Source of the DNA: Eublepharis macularius
Lineage: Eukaryota; Chordata; Lepidosauria; Squamata; Eublepharidae
Assembly (NCBI RefSeq): GCF_028583425.1
Contig: NC_072794.1
Span: forward strand, 30,563,232-30,627,231
Direction of reading: 5' to 3'
Length of the DNA: 64,000 nucleotides
Within the stretch, counting starts at the first letter, position 1, and the number at the start of each line of letters is the position of its first letter. Positions 1 through 11,763 of this stretch are shown in pieces. The notes under the pieces are model-generated. The model made no database searches, was not told the DNA's origin, and saw nothing but the letters and a program-made list of their open reading frames with translations. The translations under genes were made by a program, and so were the position numbers.

Positions 1-195
1 TGTGTGCATTTTGTTTAGTTAAGCCTTAGCCCTGGCCCACCACTCAGTGTATGGGTATACCTCAGGGCATAATTCCCACCCAATGGGCCATAATTCCCAC
101 CCAATGGGAAAGGCACAGAAGCATGTAGGCAGTCCTTTCTACTCTTGGTGGCCATTGCTTATGTACTCACTCACCTATTTGTCCTCCAGGAGGGG
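1..195. other. Unassigned sequence at window edge
   Basis: I see no coding exon or RNA gene here. A 22-base unit around 'cataattcccacccaatggg' is repeated twice in tandem near 70-105. Confidence 0.4.
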
Positions 196-382
196 AAGGG
201 CTGTGGCTCAGTGGTGGAGTATCTGTTTGGCATGCAGAAGGCATCAAATTCAATTCTGGGCACATCTAGTTAAAAAGGTCAGAAAGCAGGTGATGTTAAA
301 AACTTACCTGAGACCCTGGAAAGCCACTGCCAGTCTGAGCACTGACCTCGATAGACCAAAGGTCTGGTTCAATATACAATAG
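196..382 (+). repeat. tRNA-derived SINE (GCTGTGGCTCAGTGG family)
   Basis: The 5' end carries a box-A-like run (ctgtggctcagtggtgga), followed about 40 bases later by a degraded box-B-like run (ttcaattctgg). The body 'gagaccctggaaagccactg' and the tail with 'accaaaggtctggttcaata' complete the unit. The same layout recurs at 44161-44325 and 46605-46790. It is a retroposed SINE rather than a tRNA gene, because the body is long and no cloverleaf closes. Confidence 0.75.
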
Positions 383-684
383 TTCCATGTGTTCGCCAAA
401 GGGCAGAGGGCCTGCTAGAAGGAGGCTTGGCAAGCTCCCACAAAAGCCTGGAGCCAGCCCTGTCTGCTGCTTTGTTTATCACAAGCAACTCAAGAACAAA
501 AGAGGTATATATACACACCATGGAACTCAAGGCTTCCTACAACTCTCTTTTAGCTCTCTTAAACTATTAATGTTGCCAGCTATGAAAGGATGCCTCTCCC
601 GTGAAACAATACCACTAAATTACACGTACTGATATCACTGAAGTAGAAGCAAAACCTGCTTTTGGTACTAGATGTTGGTACTAG
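383..684. other. No gene seen
   Basis: Unique-looking intergenic sequence. Short open frames exist but have no splice context or recognisable domain. Confidence 0.4.
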
Positions 685-1145
685 AGGGCCAGAACTAGGG
701 TTGCCAGCGCCCAGGGCAACCCTAGTCGCGTGCTCCCGGCGCTGCGTGATGACGTAATGTCTGTGATGTCATCACGCAGGGCGGAGTGTGCCGCCCGCGC
801 GGTGCGCAGGCGGAGGCAGCGTGCGGGGCTCAGAAGCCGCCCACACCATTCGCCTCCCCGCAGGACAGGGGGTGGCTGCCCGCCCCCTGTCCTGCGGGGC
901 AGGTGAATGGTGCAGGCAGCCTCACAGCCCCCCACACTGCCTTTTGCCTGCCCCGCAGGACAGGGGGCACGTGGCAAACCGGCCGGCCCCTGTCCTGCAG
1001 GGCAGGCAAAAGGCAGCACGGGGGGCTGTGAGGCCACCCGCGCTGCCGCCCACATGCTCCCAGCAGCTGGCAGCTGCTCCCGGCGCCCCCCTCCCTGGCA
1101 GCGCTGGGGGCAGACTACTCCCCTGCCTCCCTCGATCCAGCCCTG
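685..1145. mobile_element. GC-rich hAT-like non-autonomous element
   Basis: The element opens with 'gggccagaactagggttgcc' and closes with 'ctcgatccagccctg', matching the ends of the longer copy at 60349-60904. Inside are repeated inverted units built on 'cctgtcctgcggggcagg' and a short palindrome around 'cgtgatgacgtaatg'. The flanks 'ggtactag' and 'gatactag' fit a slightly diverged 8-bp TSD. Open frames on both strands come from the GC-rich repeats and are not genes. Confidence 0.7.
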
Positions 1146-2009
1146 GATACTAGATGTCCCAACCTCTACTGATATCCCTCACCCTAGGGAGGAGCAGGTT
1201 GTCTCAAGGTGGACAGCTGGTTTCTCATGTTTTGCTGATGTGACTTCTCCTTATATGGGTTCTATGGGGCTTAGGAACTTTTACATAAGTTTAAGTTAAG
1301 AAGAAATTTTTAAAAAAACGTTTGAACAATTAATACAATACAACGATTTTTTCTTTAACTAAACTCCTAAGTGCACTATACAGAAATTTTAAACCAACAA
1401 TGTCTTTTTCACTATCCATCCAATTCAAAACAACTGTAGCCCAGGCTTCGGTCCTCTTCTTGGGGAATTACAGCTCTTATTCAAGGTGAGAAGAGCATAT
1501 GAATTATTACTCAGCTCACCAGTAACCAGCTTCTTCCTCAGCTGCCAATTACCTCATAGGGGTTACACTGACCCTGTCCATACACTCACTCAAAGAGGGT
1601 AGAGATCTCGTGGGCATTAGATTTGAGCTCCTGCTATGGTCAGATCTCTAACTATCTCATCTGGTTGTTGAAAACAGAAGGGAATTTCTCCCAAGCAGCC
1701 AATAGCACTTGTCCCTAACAATTTCTTGGACTTTGTGGGAAAATGAATAAAAGCATGACTGAATAAACAAACAAACAATAATCTCAGAGAGATTCAAAAG
1801 CTGAGATTCTTGTGCATGTGGATGTGAGTGTGCCAGTCATGTATCTACTGGCTTGAAAACTTGCCAGTTGTTCTAGAAAACTTGGCTCAGGGCATTGTTT
1901 GCATTGCAAACTACAGCTCTTCACAGAGTTGTAGAGTCAGAATTCTCAAACAATGTCACATGGTTAAAATAGTTATGCCTTTGAAATCTACATATGGTTG
2001 AGGTCACTA
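1146..2009. other. Intergenic, no gene seen
   Basis: AT-rich sequence without a supported exon, RNA gene or recognisable full repeat. Confidence 0.4.
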
Positions 2010-2130
2010 CCTACTCCTCACAGGGTAATTGTTGTGAGGATAACAATAATAACACACTTTGTAAACTGCTCTGTGTATGGCATGAAGTTGTCCTTAATGG
2101 TGGTCTATAAATTGAATGTTATTGCTGTTA
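2010..2130 (+). repeat. Sauria-type SINE, 3' half
   Basis: The block 'cctcacagggtaattgttgt', then 'aacacactttgtaaactgctc', then a 'ggtctataaattgaatg' tail matches the 3' half of the full SINEs at 15720-16250 and 14846-15090. The tRNA-like head is missing. Confidence 0.65.
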
Positions 2131-2893
2131 CTACTCAGGTTAGGAAGGTCACAAGATGGCTTCCTAGAATGATAAGCCAGGACTTCAGTTGAGATCCTTG
2201 TGGTCTGCCGGCCATTCTAGGCCGAAGAGTAGAGGGGCGAGGCCCAGCCCCAACAGCCATAGGAGCACTTGCAGAGCCAAGCTCATAAGAACCAGATGAG
2301 CTAGAGGAAGAGTAGAAATACCGTTCGAGGCAGATCAGGGGGACCTGGGGAGGCCCTAGTACCACAGCTTTTCCCTCAGAGCTAGAGTTCCTGGCTCCTG
2401 AGGCCATGTCCACAAAGCCTGAAGTTGACATCTTTCCACCAGACATCTCAGATGCAGTGATAGCTACCCCTCAGTCAGCTTAGTCTGAAACCACCAGCCT
2501 TGTAGGTTCAGCCACCAGCCAGTAGTATCAGTAGCAAAGATGACTGGCCCATATGGAAGCAGCCCACCAGAGATGTAGTGACAGCCCTAGTTATTCCTGA
2601 AGTGGTGAATCTGTCTCTGGGCTGTACCACTTCAGACTGTGGGAGGCAGGCTCACATAATTGAATGCTCCAAAATAACAATAAATTCCCTGCCAATAGAA
2701 AAGTAGCATGTTCGAGAAATCCTAGATTCGAATCCTTCTCCTTGACATGCAAGTTTTCTATGTAGAGGGGAACTTTCTGTATCAATGAATTTTCAGTTCT
2801 GTGACTCCAGCTGCAGTCTATGGAAGGGGTTGTGATGTCAGTTTACAACCTCAGTGAAAATGAAGCCTGAAGTACCAGAATGTAGAACACTTA
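2131..2893. other. Intergenic, no gene seen
   Basis: No supported exon. A short run (gggctgtaccacttcagact) near 2619-2638 recurs near 19830-19850, so it belongs to a repeat I cannot name. Confidence 0.35.
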
Positions 2894-3121
2894 GGGCCAA
2901 GCTACAAGTGACAAATGACACAGGTTGGACACTTGTCAGCTTCCCTCAAGTTTTGATGGGAAATGTAAGCATCCTAGGTCTTGCAGCTCTCCAACTGCTG
3001 TCCAATGGACTTTTCAACTGTCGCTTGTCCAACATTCCGCCAAGCTGCCTACATTTCCCATCAAAACTTGAGGGAAGCTGTCAAGTGTCCAATCTGTGTC
3101 ATTCGTCACTTGTAGCTTGGC
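2894..3121. mobile_element. Foldback MITE (GGGCCAAGCTACA family)
   Basis: The left end 'gggccaagctacaagtgac' is mirrored at the right end (gtcacttgtagcttggc). An inner pair, 'ccctcaagttttgatgggaa', is also inverted. The same family occurs as two younger copies at 31221-31338 and 31384-31571. Confidence 0.8.
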
Positions 3122-3780
3122 ATTTACTCATGTTTTTTTTGTCAGTTTGACTCCTGTCTGCTAGTTACTCTGCTAACAGCTACATGTCAAAGGGATAAAA
3201 AAAACCTTGGTGAAATTGTTCAATGCACTGTAGTATTTGGACCGCAGGCCTAAGTGCTTCACAGATAGCCAGTAAAGGGACAGAGAAGGGGAGACATTTA
3301 AAAATTCTCCTCCACATTGCCCACTGGGACAGCTAACTAATCTCCTCCGGCCATTAAGCTGTGAGAGCCTCTCTCGCTGGCTTGACAGCAAATGGCTGCA
3401 GGCCAAAGGGGAGCGAAGGAGCTCTCCAGGGACACGCTCCATCGCTGCCTAACCTATGCTCTGATCTTCTCTGAGAACGGGCTTCTGTAGAGAAGGAACA
3501 CAAGTGTATCTTGGCTATGAGCCTGGGAGGAAAGTTATGAGAGGAGCGTGCTTTGTTGACAATCTGTGGAAATAAGCAACTTGATCTGGGATATGCGATA
3601 GGCACACAGGACCACTAAATGGGAAAAGGCCATATCCATATTCGCTGCTGATGCCACAAGGAAGACTCAAGAGAGAGTAAGTCAGGAGTTGATATATATG
3701 GCCTGACATTTAGTTCTTCCCTTATTATGATAAAAAGTCTTCTGCAAATTATAAAAACAATTGGTTGGATCCTATGGATT
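3122..3780. other. Intergenic, no gene seen
   Basis: No exon or element I can support. The overlapping short frames on both strands look like chance. Confidence 0.35.
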
Positions 3781-4065
3781 AGCCCAGGGCTGTTGGCCCT
3801 GGCCAATGGGTCCTGGAGGATATTAGTGGACAATACAGGCCCCAAACTCACAGCTCTGGGTTGGGAAATTACTGGCAATTTGGGGAACAAAGCTTGGGGA
3901 GGGTGGGGTTTGGAGAGGAGAGGTGCCTCAGTGGATACATTGCCATGTAGTCCACCCTCCAAACCAGCCATTTTCTCCAGGGGAACTGACTTTTGTAATC
4001 TGGAGAGCAATTTTAATTCCAGGAGATTTCCAGTCCCTCAGCTGGCTGGATTTGGAAGTCTGCTA
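3781..4065 (+). repeat. Interspersed repeat, 'gttgggaaattcctgg' family
   Basis: Diagnostic blocks occur in order: 'gggttgggaaattactggca', 'ggggagggtggggtttggag', 'tagtccaccctccaaa', 'ccattttctccaggggaact' and 'aatctggagagca'. The same order of blocks is seen at 24660-24842, 29623-29820, 43680-43890, 61198-61412 (reverse) and 63078-63252. It is a medium-copy non-coding repeat, probably a non-autonomous transposon. Confidence 0.7.
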
Positions 4066-4178
4066 CCTCTTTGATGGTAGCCAAAGACCATTTTATGGTC
4101 TCTTTCCTAAGACTTACCTCCCTCTTAAGGAACCAAAGCAACAAGATGGTCGTGTTAGATGAACTGGGCAGCTGTATA

Positions 4179-4183
<5 letters not shown>

Positions 4184-4222
<39 letters not shown>
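4184..4222. repeat. (GA)n microsatellite
   Basis: About 39 bases of uninterrupted GA/AG dinucleotides. Confidence 0.95.
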
Positions 4223-4226
<4 letters not shown>

Positions 4227-4527
4227 ATTTTGTTTCATTCATCAGAAGACAGATGGGTGTTTTTCTTGTGTGGGTCACACAACTGTTTCTTTTCTGCACT
4301 CAGATCCTGAGAGAGACAGCATGTTTATGTTCTTGTGTTGTCGGTGAAAGACTGGAATGTGCTCTCCTGGAAAGCTTACTGTGTCTGGCCTTCCAGAAGA
4401 AACGGCCTCTTTCTTGGGTTTATCTGCTTGATCTGCTGTTGTTGCAAAATTTAGATTTTAAGCTGATTTACAGCATACTCTTGGGACTTTGGCAGGAAAT
4501 GTGCCTATCATGCGGTGCACTGATGTG

Positions 4528-4627
4528 CAAGATCAACAGTGCAATCCTAAATATTGTTACACCCTTATTAATCCCATTTAATTCAGTGGCCTTAGAAGGG
4601 TGTAACTCTGCTTAGAATTGCACTGCC
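4528..4627. mobile_element. Palindromic MITE (GTGCAATCCTAA family)
   Basis: The left end 'cagtgcaatcctaaatattg' is mirrored by 'cttagaattgcactgcc' at the right, with 'tgttacacccttattaatcc' and its inverted partner 'ggcc...agggtgtaac' inside. Better preserved copies are at 47352-47441 and 44845-44940. Confidence 0.75.
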
Positions 4628-5174
4628 AAGCTATCTGACCAATATTTGAAAAGGTGTGTGCGCGCACAGGCACATACAACAATGTGCCTACCACTTTTAG
4701 CACTCAATACAGATTTTTGAAAATGAAATCTACATCTGTATACAGAGAGATGAGAGGGAGGAGTAAGGGTTTGCAAGGAATAAAAATGGAAAAGGACCCA
4801 GTGTTGCTATTATTTCATGATCCCCTCCCCATCTCTGAATAATGGTGGGATTGGGAACTCAGTGAGGGGCCTCTGGCAGCTCTGGGGCCTGCCCAGCCAG
4901 CCTGGTTCTAAATACGAGTGGGCCGGACATGACTCAGTTCTGCTGTTGCTGAGGAGGAGATGGGCTCTTTATTGCCATGGGAGGCTTAAGAAGTGCTGTG
5001 GCTGACAAGTTGGGGGAAGACTGGCTTCATGGGTCTGCCATGGATAGGTGAGGCGGCAGAAGCATAACCCACTAAATCTATCGCTTGCCTTCCCTCTCCA
5101 CCTATAGGGAAGCCTGCCACCAGAGTCTGGATGTACCACTCTGAAGGCCAAACAAGATGTCTGCTTTTTTAAGA

Positions 5175-5310
5175 GAGTTGGGTCTGGGGAAGCAGAGCCC
5201 TCAGAATGCTGCTGTGAGGGAAGGAAGGGCTTCTGCCTCCCCGCAGCTGTTTTTCCATGATGAAACAGTACTGAGGGGAGTTATTTCCCTGTTTTTGCTG
5301 CTCCATCTGC
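5175..5310 (+). repeat. Interspersed repeat shared with 47555-47690
   Basis: It shares 'agaatgctgctgt', 'gggaaggaagggc' and 'ttatttccctgtttttgctg' with 47555-47690, in the same order and spacing. A diverged relative lies at 43084-43375. There is no coding content. Confidence 0.65.
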
Positions 5311-6120
5311 ACAATACACCCTTCCTTCCTAATTGTGGCATTCTGAGGCCAAATGGGCTGTGCTTTATTTTTAAATAGTCATTCCCAACAGTTGCTGTGC
5401 GGCTGTGGGGAACTGAGGAATCAGGAGGACCAAACTCCTTATAAAGCAAAGGTCTAGTTTGGCCCTGAGGTGGCCACTTGAGAACAATAACTTATGTACA
5501 TGAAGGGTCTCCTTGATCTCCCCCCCCCCCACTTTTCCCAGGGTAGCTTACCTAAATAAGAGAGATTGTTGTAATTTTTAAAGACTTTAAACAAAACAGT
5601 GAGAGATAAGTTCCTTCTGTCCTCTGTAAGAGCATGGAAAGAGTGACGTTGGTGCTCCACTCTTTGTGGGTAGTTTCCACATCCGACAATACATAGTCTA
5701 AAGGAATCTCATGAACAGGATGACCCAGGCCGAGGTGATTACAGGGTAATTTTGACATCATGGTGGCTTCCAGCCTGGTTTGGGGACTGAAACTGCCAGG
5801 TGGACAACCCTGATAGATCGATAGAGCCTGACCATATTGTTTCTATCAGATCTCTCCATCATTAGGACTTGAGACTAGAATGCCCCTGCAGTGCTGCTGA
5901 TCTTTTGCTCATACTTGAGGTATCAATTCCAGAAATCGGTGTGTTATTCTGCTCAACGGCATTTATACTATGAAGCTTTCCAAGGTTCCATTTTTATTCT
6001 AGTTAAGATTTTAACATGAAATCCCCGAGACAGGTTGTCTGGGGACTTTGGCTCAAGATGTCATCAGTACAGAAATAGAAAAGAATACAAGAGGGCTGCA
6101 CCAATCACAGAGGAATGAAC

Positions 6121-6352
6121 ACAGGCAAAAAAGTCAATGGTGCAAATGAAGAAGAGTTTTTACTATCCAAATAAAAAAATCCCTGATGCGTTTCACAACA
6201 ATGCTTTGTCAGGGGAATCTGTGAGTCCTTTTTGCTTTAAGAAAAAGGAAAGATTTTCAGGTTCCCCCGACAAAGCTTTGTAGCAAAATGCTTCATGAAT
6301 TTTTACTTGGATAATAAAAACTCTTCATTTGCACCACTGGCTTTTGCCTATT
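6121..6352. mobile_element. MITE with long inverted repeats
   Basis: The left arm 'ggtgcaaatgaagaagagtt' and 'tttactatccaa' are matched inverted by 'ttggataataaaaactcttc' and 'atttgcacc' on the right. The outermost 'aggcaaaa' pairs with 'ttttgcct'. The centre holds a second imperfect inverted pair (caatgctttgtcaggggaat / ttcccccgacaaagctttg). Confidence 0.75.
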
Positions 6353-7484
6353 TTAATCACTACAGGAATAACCCAAAACTCAATTTCACCCTTTTATCTA
6401 ATCCACGTAAGGCAGCGAATATCCTGAACAGGTGCCCTGAGTTAGGGTTGCACCCTAACTCTGTGTCCAGTACCAAGTTGTAATGGGTCCCCATGAGTCT
6501 GCCTGTCTGTCTGCCTGTCTGTCTGTCACACATGCTATGCTCATAGTCTGAATTGGGTCCAGATTAATCTATTTTACCCAAGAAAGCTTGGAGTTTTATT
6601 GTCACCTCTTGCTTAAACACTTTGACTCAGTTGACAATTGTATACATTTCATGGACCCAAGGAGGGTTTCTTCAGGAGGGGTCTCATCACCACCCCCTTT
6701 AAGGTGACTGGAACTATCCCTTCCCTCAGTGAAGCATTTCCCACTTCCAGGACCCAGCCAGGCAATAATCTTATTCATTTTTCACTTTTTCTATAAAGTA
6801 GAGCCTGGGTCTTTGTAATCTTTCTAGCTAGTGAATACCCTCAAGGGCTGCTTGAGGGTTAGATGATTAATCCCTGGTCCAGAATGTCATAGACCCAAAT
6901 ATATGTCCTTTGTTTCATGTATAGATAGACATAAAGTGTCCCTTTTTGTACAAATTTGGATCCTGGCAGTCTTTCTGCTATTCTTAAGACAAGATGCGTG
7001 AGTTCAGAATCCAGCTACCCCGGGCTGTGAAGTAAATAATCCAAGGTGGACTGATGTTCTCAACAAAACCCCTGGATTTCCAGCTGATTCACTTTTCCCT
7101 TACATGGCCTGTTGAACATGGTACAATGCATCAGCTAAAAACCATAACCTTGTAAGGAGGATGGCAGCGGAACATGTCGAAAAACCAAAAAATCCAGCCA
7201 GTGGGTTCCCTGCAGTGACTGTGTAATGGAAATTGTCTACTCTGTCTGTTAGTTATTCTCCCTTGTAAACACTCCCACTGGTTTTGAGAAATGGGAGATC
7301 TCCAGCTGCAGAAAATAACTTGAAGTGTTTTTGTATATATAATGAGAAACCATTTGGGGAGATGACCCATCTCATAACTTTGGAGATGGGTTTCAACGGC
7401 CTTCTGCTTCCCAGCTGTCTCTGCGTTTTTTTAAAAAAAAGCCATCTTTCATACCTGAAACCTAATAACACCTGATCTATTTAT
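6353..7484. other. Intergenic, no gene seen
   Basis: It contains a short CTGT/CTGC simple repeat at about 6499-6530. No exon with usable splice context was found. Confidence 0.35.
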
Positions 7485-7712
7485 AATAGTAAAAAATCCA
7501 GTAGCACCTTTAAGACTAACCGACTTTATTGAGGCATAAGCTTTCGAGAACCACAGCTCTCTTCGTCAGATGCATGAGGGTCTTGCATCTAACGAAGAGA
7601 GTTGTGGTTCTTGAAAGCTTATACCTCAATAAAGTCGGTTAGTCTTAAAGGTGCTACTGGACTTTTTACTATTTTGCAACTACAGACTAACATGGCTAAC
7701 TCCTCTGGATCT
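7485..7712. mobile_element. Foldback element (CCAGTAGCACCTTTAAGAC family)
   Basis: Two arms of roughly 80 bases (starting 'agtagcacctttaagacta' and its mirror 'tagtcttaaaggtgctact') surround a short loop near 7570-7590. The tail 'ctacagactaacatggctaa' matches, in reverse, the head of the copy at 54307-54491. Diverged relatives are at 22467-22622 and 28880-29071. Confidence 0.8.
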
Positions 7713-7936
7713 ATGAACTATTTATAGAGCATTTTGACCTGTCTCCTTTTGCCATGCTTAGCTGCCTGTGCCCTATAGCCAGCGTCCCCAGCTCAGAATG
7801 TAAAGAGAAGCTTTACACTCTCTTCTATATAACTTCTACCTTCTTCTCTTTCACAAGCCTTGCTGAAGTGGAGTAATATCCTTTTTGTACAGTCATTCAG
7901 AAGAGGCTCAAAGGGGTGGTAGTAGGTTAGAGATAT

Positions 7937-8082
7937 GGCCGTTTCCACACACGTTGAATAATCCACAATACGCTTTAGTGCACATTTGTAACTGTTTTTC
8001 CATGTGTGGAACAAAAAATCCACTTCTAAAGGATAACTAAAGTGCATTGAAAGTGCATTATTCAACGTGTGTGGAAACGGCC
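7937..8082. mobile_element. MITE with GGCCGTTTCCACACACGTTG inverted ends
   Basis: The first 20 bases (ggccgtttccacacacgttg) are repeated exactly in inverted form at the right end. Each side is flanked by 'atat', which may be a 4-bp TSD. The inner 'gctttagtgcac' and 'gtgcattgaaagtgcat' are partly inverted too. It is non-coding. Confidence 0.85.
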
Positions 8083-9289
8083 ATATGACTTAACAGCAAG
8101 GTGACTCCTCTATCTGTTCAGTGTTTCTTTGGACCACTTTGAACAAGCGTGTACTGGCTGTGAATGCCGTCAGGTATTCAGTATGAGCTATATCCATTGA
8201 GATGGAGAAATAGCAATATTTTTCAATTAAACTGAGAACGTCTGAAATGGCAAATTAAATTAATCTCTTTTAAGAGCCGAGAGGAGTACTGGAAGCGTTT
8301 TTTGAATGATTTATGAGTGGAGAAAAACAGGATCTCTCCTGCTACAGGGTTCCCCCTCCATGAAAAGAATCTGTCCCCCAAATTTAGCTTGGATATGATT
8401 TCAGTGTTAGATCTATAAGACCTCAACTCAGAAAGGAGGAAAAAAATAAAGGAAAAACGTCTGCAACATGCAGTCAAAAAAGATACAGAGGTAATCGGGA
8501 TAGGCAAACCTATCTCCATTTATGATGTCCCTTGGGGCGCTGTGGAACTGACCAGATGCAGTTTTTGAAGATGTGAATTCCCCATCCGTGGCCCTCATTG
8601 CTGTTCAAGGTTGAAGTTGAACTGGGCTGACTGTCTTACCTGCACCATCCCTCTGGGATAAACCAGGCAGCAACTCATGATTTAAGAGAACTGTAGGATG
8701 ATCTCTTTCCTCTGCATATGCCCTCCCTATTGCCTAGCTTTATCTTTCTGCAATTAGTAATTAGCAATTACTTTATGCCCTGAAGACCTAAAAGGCTGAT
8801 TAAGTGATGAATTATCCTCTCTGGATCAGAGTTTTAATGAGATTTTAACAAGCACAAAAACAATATATGATAGAGAGCTGTTACTCTCCATTGGCCAGAC
8901 TTCAAAGTAATCTTTGATCAAGAAGGATCTCTAACAGGGAAATGGTCACGTAGGTCCATAAGCCACCCACCATCACTAACTAACTTCACCACCACCATCC
9001 ATCCAAATAAAGGTGTTTATTTCATTATCATTTATTAGGTTGGATGTGGAATAATTATTTTACTAACCGAAAGAGGGACAATTTCTGCCATCGCCACCTC
9101 CCTCTGCAGCTGCAGGTGCTTAATTTGTCCCTTGTGCTTTTCCTAAGGGTTCCCTGTTTCCCCAGAGCAGCATTTCCAGGAGATCAACAGGCTGCAGAAG
9201 AAGAGAGGAGGCAGAGCAGTGCCTTTTATCAACAGAAAATTTATTCTGGATACACCCCCTTTTTTACCACCATCATCTAAGGTTGATAG
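8083..9289. other. Intergenic, no gene seen
   Basis: No supportable exon, RNA gene or complete repeat in this stretch. Confidence 0.35.
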
Positions 9290-9412
9290 ATACGGGTTTA
9301 TTCCATTCTGCCCATGCAACAACTTGTGAGGTTAGAATGAGAGATGTGATGGACGCAAGGCCACATCATGGTGGAGCAGGGATTTGAATCCCGGGTCCTA
9401 CACTCCTGTCGG
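9290..9412 (-). repeat. Degraded tRNA-SINE/MIR-like fragment
   Basis: It ends with a box-B-like run read on the minus strand (from 'gatttgaatcccgggtcct'), preceded by 'gccacatcatggtggagcag' as in SINE conserved cores. Confidence 0.45.
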
Positions 9413-9779
9413 GATACAAATTGGTATTTGAAGCATAGTCATTGCCTTGGGTCTGCTCAGTGGGATTTTTTAATTATTTCCCCTTTAAATAGTCAATCTC
9501 TGGGACACGTAATAAACTATTTATGAATCTCCCTTTGGTTTAAAAAAAAACTTGTCCTCTAGCACAAAAGGCTGCAATGTAAGGAACACACGTTCAATGT
9601 TTCCTTGACATGTGGAACTAGTTCATTAGGCTGAGGCTTCTGTCCTTTACACTGCTTTATGCTTAGGATGTCCTACATGTTGGGTTACAGTGCATACGTA
9701 AAGTCTACATTGACTGGAACGTGCATTCAGTTTTTAGTCTACACACAATATCAATATATTTATTTTTGAAGCATGCAGT

Positions 9780-10330
9780 AGAGGATATGATTGGTAGAAC
9801 CACAAAATGGTGCTAGGAACAGATGGGGGGGATTTCTCTACAAGCCCAAAGGAGGTCACAGGGTTGCAGAAAAATCTGAAATCTAAACAAAAATACATTG
9901 TGGGATTAATTCTCCTCCAAATTACAGAAAAGAATGCCCACAGAACTCTCAGTGGCTGTTGAGGTTGCTAGGCTACCACAAAAATATTGCCAAGTCTTCC
10001 AAGTGTTGGTTTCTGTTAAGCAAACCCATGGGAAGGGGAGCAAGAGTTGACTGGAAGGCTGAAGTACAAAAGGAAGTAGGAAAAGGAGAAATGGTATGGG
10101 AGCTGGCAGGGAAAGGAAAGAAGAAATGGGAGGGGATACAGGGAACAAAGGGATGCCCCCCCACAAGTCCTTATAGGTCCCCCATGTGTCTTTGTCTAAA
10201 CTCTAGGAATGCCATTTCCTTGGCTGCCATCTTCTCCCACTGCTTACCCGGCTGAAACAGGGGGAAACAGGACAATGGCATAATTTCTGATGGGTCCCAC
10301 CAGTGATGGGTCACGCCACAGCCAATGCAG
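9780..10330. repeat. Unnamed repeat related to 38440-38650
   Basis: Blocks 'cagaaaaatctgaaatctaa', 'ctcagtggctgttg' and 'caaaaatattgccaa' recur in the same order at 38480-38645. Nothing in it is coding. Confidence 0.5.
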
Positions 10331-10429
10331 TAATAATGAGCCCCAAACTATTTGGGGGGCAATTTTTACTGAATTGGCCCTGGTGTGATCTGTCACTTCT
10401 GAGTTATACTGGATATGACATAATTGATG

Positions 10430-10900
10430 TATTGTCGAAGGCTTTCACGGCCGGAGAACGATGGTTGTTGTGGGTTTTCCGGGCTGTATTGCCGTGGTCT
10501 TGGCATTGTAGTTCCTGACGTTTCGCCAGCAGCTGTGGCTGGCATCTTCAGAGGTGTAGCACCAAAAGACAGAGATCTCTCAGTGTCACAGTGTGGAAAA
10601 GATGTAGGTCATTTGTATTTACTCAGGAGGGGTGGGGTTGAGCTGAGTCATCCTGTAAGAGTTTCCCAGGGTGTGGAATGCTAATGGCGGGAGGCTTCAC
10701 TGTATCCTGAGGAGGTTCTTTTGCATATGGATTGGTACTTGATGTGCTAATCTTCTCTGCAGGGCTATTGTCGAGGATAGAATGTTTTGTTAGCCTGGTG
10801 TTTATGACATAATTGTCTGAGGACATGGATGAACACTTTGTGCGCACAAGTAAGTCCATATTGCCCCTGCCCAGCCCCTGTGGTTTTTCCTTGGAGAGAC
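10430..10900. mobile_element. Retroelement fragment with 'gtttcgccagcagctg' terminal block (possibly Penelope-like)
   Basis: The block from 'ttgtcgaaggctttcacggc' to 'ggctggcatcttcagaggtg' is the same unit found as a foldback at 14200-14412. The sequence after it (to about 10900) has no surviving frame. My association of this block with Penelope-like terminal repeats is from memory and is tentative. Confidence 0.5.
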
Positions 10901-11763
10901 CTGGTAACTCTACTAAACTCGTACGTCTCCCTGGACAGGACTAACACCATCATCGGAGATTTACTGACCGTTTCTACCTATTTAAAAGGACATCAGACAT
11001 AAGACTGTGAAATAATTGTTATCTTTGTCCCATTAGGATAGAACAAAATTTCCATGTATGTGAAATGCTTTGAACACTCTACAGGTTTCATACAAGTGCT
11101 ACCATTCCAAGGCAGGTTAAGTTGAGGCAGAGTGGAAATATTACTGGATTGATCCACAATTCTAGACTTTTGAGAGAAAAAGAATACATTCTTTTCTCCT
11201 GTTTGGTTCATTGTTTAAATCTCCATTAGATTTCTCTTAGTTTTCCTTGTTTGCGTCCTGGGATAGATTCGTTTCTTTCGTTAACTGGGTTTGAGCAGAA
11301 GTTTGTGGTACTTGGTTGAAACTTCTTTTTGTTTCTGGTTTGCACTTCTTTTGTTGTTGTAAAAACGAGTGCTACACTCTCAGGGTTTTAGTTTTTGACA
11401 GGAAGTTGCTCTGAGCCCTTGGAAGTAGAATGGGATGCAAATGGAAATAAGTTAAAGCAATGAATAGAAACCTCGGCGAGGAGGGCTGTGTTTGCATGCA
11501 AGGCTTTTCATCTCCTGTAGATGGCAGTGTTGCAACACCTTTGCCTTATTGTCCTTCAACTGAAGACTGTAATATGTAGATGTTTGCAAGTATTGGCCTC
11601 CTTCGTTTTTTTTGTTTGTGAAACTGAATTTTTTAAACAGTATTTTAAATATTGTTTTAAATTTACATTGTTTAAAATGTTGTTTTAATGGATGTGTTCT
11701 GTGCAGACTAGATTCTGTGCACCATAGAAGCTGCGGGGGGTGGGGATGCGTACACACATGTAA
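10901..11763. other. Intergenic, no gene seen
   Basis: AT-rich sequence with no exon or RNA gene that I can support. Confidence 0.35.

Noticed and set aside
196..382. tRNA gene
   Set aside because: Box A and B are present but the sequence is a SINE with a long non-tRNA body and several dispersed copies.
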